Position numbers and translations under genes: made by a program
The notes under the pieces: model-generated
Told to the model about the DNA's origin: nothing
The model's input: the letters and a program-made list of their open reading frames with translations, nothing else
Databases searched by the model: none
Shown here: in pieces, positions 15,520 through 20,088 of the stretch
Position numbering within the stretch: position 1 is the stretch's first letter
How the letters are laid out: the number at the start of each line of letters is the position of its first letter
Source of the DNA: Oscillospiraceae bacterium
GTDB lineage: Bacteria > Bacillota > Clostridia > UMGS1883
Length of the DNA stretch: 20,088 nt
Reading direction: 5' to 3'
Assembly (NCBI GenBank): GCA_015069065.1
Contig: SVJI01000010.1
Location: forward strand, 1 to 20,088

Positions 15520-15673
15520 GTTAAAACACCTCCATTTATTTAGTTTTTACCACCGCGCCCATGTCACAAGCGATGCGGCAGCACCTCCACCACCGTCAAT
15601 ATGTACGCCAACTTTCCTTATTATATATAGGAAAGCACATGGCGCCACTCAGGCAGTGTGCGTATTTTTGTGC
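15520..15673 (-). ncRNA. Candidate structured mRNA leader of rpsB-tsf
   Basis: About 154 nt of untranslated RNA is predicted between the transcription start and rpsB. It contains a 7-bp hairpin (15612-15618 with 15629-15635) and a 5-bp GCACA/TGTGC stem (15635-15639 with 15657-15661). A 9-bp long-range pairing with one bulged G is also possible between GCGCCATGT (about 15638-15646) and ACATGGGCGC (about 15555-15564). The two longer pairings share bases and exclude each other. Autoregulation by S2 is the natural guess but is not shown by the sequence. It does not contain the conserved SRP RNA core. Confidence 0.5.
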
Positions 15674-15679
15674 CATACT

Positions 15680-15708
15680 ATGATACCATAAATAAATAGG
15701 AAATGCAA
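15680..15708 (-). promoter_or_regulatory. Sigma-A promoter of rpsB-tsf
   Basis: On the minus strand, TTGCAT (15708-15703) and TATCAT (15685-15680) are exactly 17 nt apart. It is divergent from the ylxM promoter, whose -35 box is 44 bp away. Confidence 0.68.
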
Positions 15709-15752
15709 GAGTTTTTTTACAGAATTTTTACAGAAAAAGCACATAAAAACAC

Positions 15753-15781
15753 TTGACATTTTGCCAAATTGGGTATATACT
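15753..15781 (+). promoter_or_regulatory. Sigma-A promoter of ylxM-ffh-rpsP-khpA
   Basis: A perfect TTGACA at 15753-15758 and TATACT at 15776-15781 are exactly 17 nt apart. The predicted start is at about 15788, 81 nt before the ylxM ATG. Confidence 0.85.
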
Positions 15782-15787
15782 GTAGAA

Positions 15788-15813
15788 GTTGTAAAGCGAA
15801 ATAACTTTACAAC
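15788..15813 (+). promoter_or_regulatory. Inverted repeat at the ylxM transcription start
   Basis: GTTGTAAAG (15788-15796) and CTTTACAAC (15805-15813) form a perfect 9-bp inverted repeat with an 8-nt spacer. It starts at the predicted +1. It could be a 5'-terminal mRNA stem-loop or an operator for a dimeric repressor placed just downstream of the promoter. Confidence 0.65.
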
Positions 15814-15868
15814 AGCGCGAAAAACAGACAGAAAACTTGGAAAAGTGGTGAAGCCGCAGGCGTATATT

Positions 15869-16228
15869 ATGGAAAAAAATCTTGTTTATACAGAGCTTCT
15901 TGATATATATAAGGGGCTTCTTACCGAAAAACAGGTTGAGGCAATGGAATATTACTATGACAGTGACTATTCCCTCGGCGAAATATCCGAGCTGATGGAC
16001 ATTTCACGTCAGGGCGTGCGCGACTTCATTAAAAGGGGAGAAGCCATTCTTGACGAGATGGAGTCTAAGTTTCACCTTATAGAGGTTTTTCGTACAGTTA
16101 ACGACATTGGCGAGCTTGCGCAGACGCTGAAAGCAACTAACAAGCGCCTTTCAAACAGCAGGGAGATTACCTCTCTGGCAGATAAAATAACTGATTTAGT
16201 TAAGTTTATTGGAAACGGAGCAGAATAA
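15869..16228 (+). CDS. ylxM: YlxM/p13-like putative helix-turn-helix protein (UPF0122)
   Basis: This 119-aa protein has the YlxM/sigma-70-region-4-like helix-turn-helix: L-L-T-E-K-Q-V-E-A-M-E-Y-Y-Y followed by S-L-G-E-I-S-E-L-M-D-I-S-R-Q-G-V-R-D. It is encoded with the signal recognition particle genes in many Gram-positives and is thought to act with Ffh. I start it at the ATG at 15869. The frame is open back to a TTG at 15761, but that lies inside the promoter upstream of the predicted transcription start. The ribosome binding site is weak (only AGG about 8 nt upstream), so expression may be low. The stop overlaps the ffh ATG by 1 nt, which implies coupling. The C-terminal half looks helical or coiled-coil. 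Confidence 0.88.
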   Translation: MEKNLVYTELLDIYKGLLTEKQVEAMEYYYDSDYSLGEISELMDISRQGVRDFIKRGEAILDEMESKFHLIEVFRTVNDIGELAQTLKATNKRLSNSREITSLADKITDLVKFIGNGAE

Positions 16229-17550
16229 TGGCTTTTGAATCTTTGGGTGAGAAGCTTCAGGAAACCTTTAAAAAGCTTAAGGGGCAGGGCGTTGTTACCG
16301 AAAAGGATATTAAGACCGCCATGCGTGAAGTGCGTTTTGCTCTTTTGGAGGCAGACGTAGGGTATAAGGTTGTTAAAGAGTTTGAGAAGCGTGTTTTTGA
16401 AAAAGCTACCGGCAGTGAGGTGCTTGAAAGCCTGACTCCCGGACAGCAGATTATTAAAATAGTACGTGACGAGCTTACGTGGCTTATGGGCGGTGCCCAG
16501 TCAAAGCTGGCTGTCAGCTCCAAAGCACCTACGGTATATATGCTTGTAGGACTGCAGGGTGCAGGTAAGACTACGACAGCGGCAAAGCTCGGCGGTGTGC
16601 TGAAGAAGCAGGGTAAGCGCCCCATGCTCGCAGGCTGTGACGTTTACCGCCCCGCGGCTATTAAGCAGCTGCAGGTGGTTGGTGAGCAGCTCGGGCTGGA
16701 GGTTTATGCGGACTTTGATACAAAGGATCCTGTGGAAATAGCTCTCGATGCAGTAAAGGGATGTGACACTTCACGTTTTGACACTGTTATCATAGATACA
16801 GCCGGCAGACTTCATATTGATGAAGCATTGATGGAGGAGCTGCAGCAGATTAAGTCAGGGGTACACCCCACGGAAATACTGCTTGTAGTCGATTCAATGA
16901 CAGGTCAGGATGCCGTTAATGTCGCAGCAAGCTTTGACGAGCAGCTGGGAATTGACGGAATAATTCTTACGAAGCTTGACGGAGATACGCGCGGCGGTGC
17001 GGCACTGAGTGTACGCGCAACCACGGGTAAAAATATCAAATTTGTCGGCATGGGTGAAAAGCTTACCGATTTGGAGCCTTTTTATCCCGACAGAATGGCG
17101 TCGCGAATACTCGGCATGGGAGATATGCTGTCGCTGATTGATAAGGCGCAGGAGGCCTTTGACGAAAAGAAGGCGCAGGAGCTTGAAAAGAAAATCCGTG
17201 CCCAGAAGTTTGACCTTAACGATTATCTGGACCAGCTTCGCCAGATGAAAAACATGGGTTCACTGGAAAGCATCCTCGGTATGATCCCCGGTATGGGTGC
17301 GAAGCTTAAGGGTGTCAAGCTTGATGATAAGCAATTCGTCAGGACAGAGGCAATTATTTGCTCCATGACGAAAGAGGAAAGGGAAAACCCCGAAATAATA
17401 AACGGCAGCAGAAGAAAAAGAATTGCTGACGGATGCGGTCTTGGTGTGCAGGATGTCAATTTGTTCTTAAAACAGTTTGGCGAAATGCAGAAAATGATGA
17501 AAATTTTCTCCGACCCCAAGAAAATGAAGAGGATGCGTTTTCCGTTTTAA
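16228..17550 (+). CDS. ffh: Signal recognition particle GTPase Ffh (SRP54)
   Basis: Ffh binds signal sequences on nascent chains together with SRP RNA and docks to FtsY at the membrane. The N domain is at about residues 1-95. The G domain has G-L-Q-G-A-G-K-T at 108-115, D-T-A-G-R and T-K-L-D-G-D. The Met-rich M domain, from about residue 300 on, includes G-M-I-P-G-M and a Lys/Met-rich C-terminus. The 440-aa length is normal. It overlaps ylxM by 1 nt. ftsY, a frequent upstream neighbour, is not here. Confidence 0.97.
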   Translation: MAFESLGEKLQETFKKLKGQGVVTEKDIKTAMREVRFALLEADVGYKVVKEFEKRVFEKATGSEVLESLTPGQQIIKIVRDELTWLMGGAQSKLAVSSKAPTVYMLVGLQGAGKTTTAAKLGGVLKKQGKRPMLAGCDVYRPAAIKQLQVVGEQLGLEVYADFDTKDPVEIALDAVKGCDTSRFDTVIIDTAGRLHIDEALMEELQQIKSGVHPTEILLVVDSMTGQDAVNVAASFDEQLGIDGIILTKLDGDTRGGAALSVRATTGKNIKFVGMGEKLTDLEPFYPDRMASRILGMGDMLSLIDKAQEAFDEKKAQELEKKIRAQKFDLNDYLDQLRQMKNMGSLESILGMIPGMGAKLKGVKLDDKQFVRTEAIICSMTKEERENPEIINGSRRKRIADGCGLGVQDVNLFLKQFGEMQKMMKIFSDPKKMKRMRFPF

Positions 17551-17595
17551 TCAGATTTTAATTTAATTATATAAATATTTTATGAGGTGAAAGAA

Positions 17596-17841
17596 ATGGC
17601 AGTAAAAATCAGACTTAGAAGAATGGGTGCGAAGAAGGCTCCCTACTATCGTGTAGTTGTAGCAGATTCACGTTACCCCCGTGACGGTAGATTTATCGAG
17701 GAGGTAGGTACTTACAATCCCCTTACAGAGCCCTCTGTATTTACAGTTGACGGCGAAAAGGTTAAGCAGTGGATTGCTAACGGCGCTCAACCCACTGACA
17801 CTGTAAAGAGCCTTCTCAAGAAGAACGGTATCATCGACTAA
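17596..17841 (+). CDS. rpsP: 30S ribosomal protein S16
   Basis: S16 is an 81-aa assembly protein of the 30S body. The signature V-K-I-R-L-R-R-M-G-x-K-K-x-P-x-Y-R-V-V-V-A-D begins at residue 3. I start at the ATG at 17596, which has GAGGTGA about 6 nt upstream; an in-frame codon at 17587 would put that ribosome binding site inside the gene. It follows ffh after 45 nt and precedes khpA by 17 nt. In most Firmicutes rimM, trmD and rplS come next; they are absent here. Confidence 0.96.
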   Translation: MAVKIRLRRMGAKKAPYYRVVVADSRYPRDGRFIEEVGTYNPLTEPSVFTVDGEKVKQWIANGAQPTDTVKSLLKKNGIID

Positions 17842-17858
17842 GAAAGGTTGATAATATA

Positions 17859-18089
17859 ATGAAAGAGCTTCTTGAAACTATTGTAAAACCTCTCGTTCAG
17901 TTTCCGGACGAGGTCAGCGTTACACTGACAGACCGTGAGGACAGTCAGCTGCTCGAGCTGCGTGTAAACCCTGCTGATATGGGAAAAGTTATCGGCAGAC
18001 AGGGAAGAATTGCCAAGGCAATCAGAACTGTTATGCGTGCAGCCTCCGGCAGAGACGGTAAGAAAGTAATCGTTGATATAGTAGAGTAA
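17859..18089 (+). CDS. khpA: KH-domain RNA-binding protein KhpA
   Basis: KhpA (YlqC) is a 76-aa single-KH protein that works with KhpB in RNA binding and in the control of cell elongation. The KH G-x-x-G loop is visible as V-I-G-R-Q-G-R-I-A-K-A-I-R-T near residues 46-59. The length is exactly typical. An AAAGG-type ribosome binding site precedes the ATG at 17859. Its last coding bases and stop codon are inside a 26-bp perfect inverted repeat that terminates the operon. Confidence 0.95.
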   Translation: MKELLETIVKPLVQFPDEVSVTLTDREDSQLLELRVNPADMGKVIGRQGRIAKAIRTVMRAASGRDGKKVIVDIVE

Positions 18090-18136
18090 AAAAATAACAA
18101 CCTGCATCTTTGCAGGTTGTTATTTTTTTACTCTAC
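18081..18136. terminator. Bidirectional terminator: perfect 26-bp inverted repeat
   Basis: Bases 18081-18106 and 18111-18136 are perfect reverse complements around a TCTT loop. The A7/T7 tracts inside each arm give a T-run after the GC-rich core (AACAACCTGCA) on either strand, so it can end khpA transcripts and those of the convergent 95-aa gene. The left arm includes the last codons and the stop of khpA. Confidence 0.9.
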
Positions 18137-18144
18137 AAATGTAA

Positions 18145-18423
18145 CTATTTTATAAAATTAAGCAAATATGCTGTAAGAATTACTGTGGTAAATGTGTATA
18201 GTGTCATACCGATTAAGAATGCTGAGTTGAGCTTTCTCTTATGCTCGGACTTTTGGGCAGGGCGTGAAAGTGACTTTACGTAGGCATCCACTATGCGCTG
18301 CGCCTCATTTACTGCCTCATACGCACTGACAGCGCCCTCTTCGCGAAGAATAAATATTGCCTGTTCGATGCTGGGGGAGTCAAGCTTATTCAAAACAACA
18401 ATTTTCCGTGTATTATTTTTCAT
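18145..18423 (-). CDS. Small C-tail-anchored membrane protein (unknown)
   Basis: This protein of about 92 aa has a soluble N-terminal half (R-K-I-V-V-L-N-K-L-D-S-P-S-I-E-Q-A-I-F-I-L-R-E) and a basic linker (S-E-H-K-R-K). A single membrane segment closes the C-terminus, ending L-L-N-F-I-K. A cytosolic domain tethered by a C-terminal helix is likely. The ATG at 18423 is 13 nt from AGGAG, which is long; a TTG at 18432 is only 4 nt from it, so the start is uncertain by three residues. It lies 90 nt downstream of spoIIE in the same orientation. I recall similar short ORFs in clostridial genomes but know no function. A sporulation link is only suggested by the neighbour. Confidence 0.72.
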   Translation of the reverse strand: MKNNTRKIVVLNKLDSPSIEQAIFILREEGAVSAYEAVNEAQRIVDAYVKSLSRPAQKSEHKRKLNSAFLIGMTLYTFTTVILTAYLLNFIK

Positions 18424-18522
18424 GGTTAACAATCAGCTCCTTTTCATGTCTTGATTATTGACATAAATATATACTCCCATACATAAAACAGGGTAAAATT
18501 TCCTGAAAAACATTCGGTATTC

Positions 18523-20088
18523 TTAACCTATATATGCGGCAAGGATTGTCAGGTCGTCCGCTGCAATATTTCCTGAAAGCTCCTTTGCGTGTTTAAGAAT
18601 CATTTGAGCCAGTGCCTCGGGCTCTGTGCCGTCATACTGTGTTATCATATCCTTTATCCACGGCATACGGCTGCTTTCCGATGCGCTTACTCCGTCAGAC
18701 ACCAACACTACCATACTGCCACGCTCCGATGCCACAGGGTAAATTCCTGTATCTCCGTTTACAAAAGAGCCTGCAGGCAGTGTGCCTGAGCTTATGTGGG
18801 TCACGTTTTCCTTAGTTTTTGCATAGGAGCCTGCACCACCGCATTTGTAAATCTGTGACGAGCCGTCGTCAAGGCTTATCAGGCACAGGTCAATTGCCGC
18901 CACACTGTCTGAAAATGCACACAGGAGCATAGAGTTTATTATGTTTATGGCGCTTTGCGGAGAAATCCCTGATTCTATAAGCTTTAGCAGAAGCCGTGCG
19001 CAGGCGCGGCTTTCTTCACGTGCGGTTTCACCACTTCCCATGCCGTCGCATAATATGAGTGCGTAGGTATGTCTGTCAATAAGGGCATACAGAGCATAGT
19101 CACCGCTGACCTTTTTGTTGGCTTTAATGGCACCTGCCACCGCCGTGGTAATGGAAAAGGATGGCTTTACCACATATGTGCAGGTGCAGTCACCGCAGTT
19201 TCTTAGACCTGTGCGTACAAACGGCATACCCAGCATTTCCTCCAGAATTTTGCATACTGCGCTCTCGCATCTGCCGAATCCGCCGCAACTTTCCAGTTTT
19301 ATGCGTACACAGGTTTCCTCCTTGCTGCCGCTTACAAAAACATTCCCTGTCAGTATGTTTTCTCTACGCAGCCGTGATTTTACGGAATCTGCTGCGACAG
19401 CGTCACATTCTGCAGTGTTTAATAGCATCTCGGAGCTTTTCCCCAGAATATCTGCAATACCTACAAAGCTGTTGTAAACCGCACCCCGGAATTCGTTGAT
19501 TTTTTCTGTCCACATACAGTCGTTTTTATAGACTTCAAACATGCGCATGAATTCTGCAACAAATTGGTCCTTGCGCAGACAGTGGGGCGGAGCGTTGTCT
19601 GCAATTACTGTCTCTCCATCGTGAAGATTCTGACAGAGAATATCCATAGCATCCTTTGTCGCCTTTGCATCGCGTCCCCAGCAGTATTTCCTCAGTCCGC
19701 AATTTCCGCAGACCTTTCGTGCTGTACGGCGGTAGAGAAGCAGGGTATTATATTCATTGTTGTTGCGAAGCTCGGATATACGGCGGAAGCTTTTCTCACA
19801 CTGGGCTATTGTTCCCTGTGCTACCCTGAGCTTGCTTGATGCAAGCTCAAAGGCAGGCGGGGAATAGGTGGAGAAGTGGTTGAGAGTATCAAAAACTCTT
19901 TGTGGCAGACTGTAAAGAATAACGGCTGCCAGAGCAGTGTCAAATATATTTATAAGTACCTCTGTAGAGCCGTTTGACAAAATGGTAACCACTGCATTAG
20001 CCATGATAAAGGAAATGCACGCAGACCATCTGCCGTATTTGGAAAAATAGCCTGCGCAAAGTCCGCTCAGTGCAAAGGAGGCAGCACA
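18523..20088 (-). CDS. spoIIE: Stage II sporulation protein E, PP2C-type phosphatase (5' end outside window)
   Basis: SpoIIE dephosphorylates SpoIIAA-P to activate sigma-F in the forespore and also acts at the polar septum. The frame stays open to the right edge, so the Met codon at 20004 is internal. The visible part starts in the multi-pass membrane region, with hydrophobic segments before and after that Met. A cysteine-rich cytosolic linker follows (C-G-N-C-G-L-R-K-Y-C-W near residue 99, counted from 20004), then a PP2C domain from about 285 to 493. The metal-binding Asp residues are visible in G-D-Y-A, L-C-D-G-M-G-S-G-E-T-A, V-S-D-G-V and the final D-D-L-T-I-L-A. Catalytic motifs are intact. 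Confidence 0.95.
   Translation of the reverse strand, partial: CAASFALSGLCAGYFSKYGRWSACISFIMANAVVTILSNGSTEVLINIFDTALAAVILYSLPQRVFDTLNHFSTYSPPAFELASSKLRVAQGTIAQCEKSFRRISELRNNNEYNTLLLYRRTARKVCGNCGLRKYCWGRDAKATKDAMDILCQNLHDGETVIADNAPPHCLRKDQFVAEFMRMFEVYKNDCMWTEKINEFRGAVYNSFVGIADILGKSSEMLLNTAECDAVAADSVKSRLRRENILTGNVFVSGSKEETCVRIKLESCGGFGRCESAVCKILEEMLGMPFVRTGLRNCGDCTCTYVVKPSFSITTAVAGAIKANKKVSGDYALYALIDRHTYALILCDGMGSGETAREESRACARLLLKLIESGISPQSAINIINSMLLCAFSDSVAAIDLCLISLDDGSSQIYKCGGAGSYAKTKENVTHISSGTLPAGSFVNGDTGIYPVASERGSMVVLVSDGVSASESSRMPWIKDMITQYDGTEPEALAQMILKHAKELSGNIAADDLTILAAYIG

Noticed and set aside
15541..15660. SRP RNA (ffs) near ffh in the rpsB upstream region
   Set aside because: The conserved SRP loop sequences (GGAAG...AGCAG type) are absent on both strands; the region is better explained as an rpsB leader.
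15761..15868. N-terminal extension of ylxM from a TTG at 15761
   Set aside because: It starts inside the promoter spacer, before the predicted transcription start, and the added residues do not belong to the YlxM family.

Overview
The window reads as a chromosomal segment of an endospore-forming, low-to-mid GC Firmicute, most likely a member of the class Clostridia. The signs are a PolC-type replicase, the sporulation genes spoVM and spoIIE, the KhpA and YlxM families, an S-layer-homology (SLH) surface protein, AGGAGG-type ribosome binding sites, and consensus sigma-A promoters with 17-nt spacers. I cannot place it to genus. I see no tRNA, rRNA, CRISPR array, insertion sequence or phage gene. 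This is mostly core chromosome, with a small accessory patch at about 9.6-11.8 kb.

Layout. On the plus strand, 1-4.8 kb holds the 3' part of an M16 zinc peptidase overlapping lgt, then a monocistronic SLH-domain exported protein with its own promoter and a strong terminator. From 4.9 to 9.97 kb there is an operon-like run: ispG, polC overlapping it by 1 nt, a 49-aa membrane protein and a 23-aa spoVM, closed by a terminator. From 10.0 to 11.9 kb come a two-domain BIG2 lipoprotein, then a secreted 223-aa protein of unknown family with a 58-aa peptide gene behind it. On the minus strand, 11.9-13.7 kb holds glyA followed by a corrinoid adenosyltransferase gene, and 13.8-15.7 kb holds rpsB-tsf with a structured leader. 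A 349-bp divergent intergenic region separates rpsB from the plus-strand unit ylxM-ffh-rpsP-khpA (15.75-18.1 kb). That unit ends in a perfect 26-bp inverted repeat. The minus strand then carries a 95-aa membrane protein gene and the 3' two thirds or so of spoIIE, which runs off the right edge.

How the genes fit together. The core units cover isoprenoid synthesis (ispG), replication (polC), translation (rpsB, tsf, rpsP), protein targeting (ffh, ylxM), one-carbon metabolism (glyA), lipoprotein maturation (lgt) and sporulation (spoVM, spoIIE). Several are cut out of their usual Firmicute neighbourhoods: ispG-polC without dxr/rseP, rpsB-tsf without pyrH/frr, and rpsP-khpA without rimM/trmD.

Most notable observations. 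(1) PolC lacks the whole DEDDh proofreading exonuclease that is normally inserted in its PHP domain. (2) A tiny spoVM gene follows a small membrane protein whose Shine-Dalgarno sequence lies in the 3' arm of a 12-bp hairpin. (3) An uncharacterised secreted-protein/peptide pair has a perfect -10 box, a 5' UTR hairpin and a four-copy TAATT repeat. (4) The rpsB leader appears structured and can form mutually exclusive stems. (5) A perfect inverted repeat begins at the predicted transcription start of ylxM-ffh.
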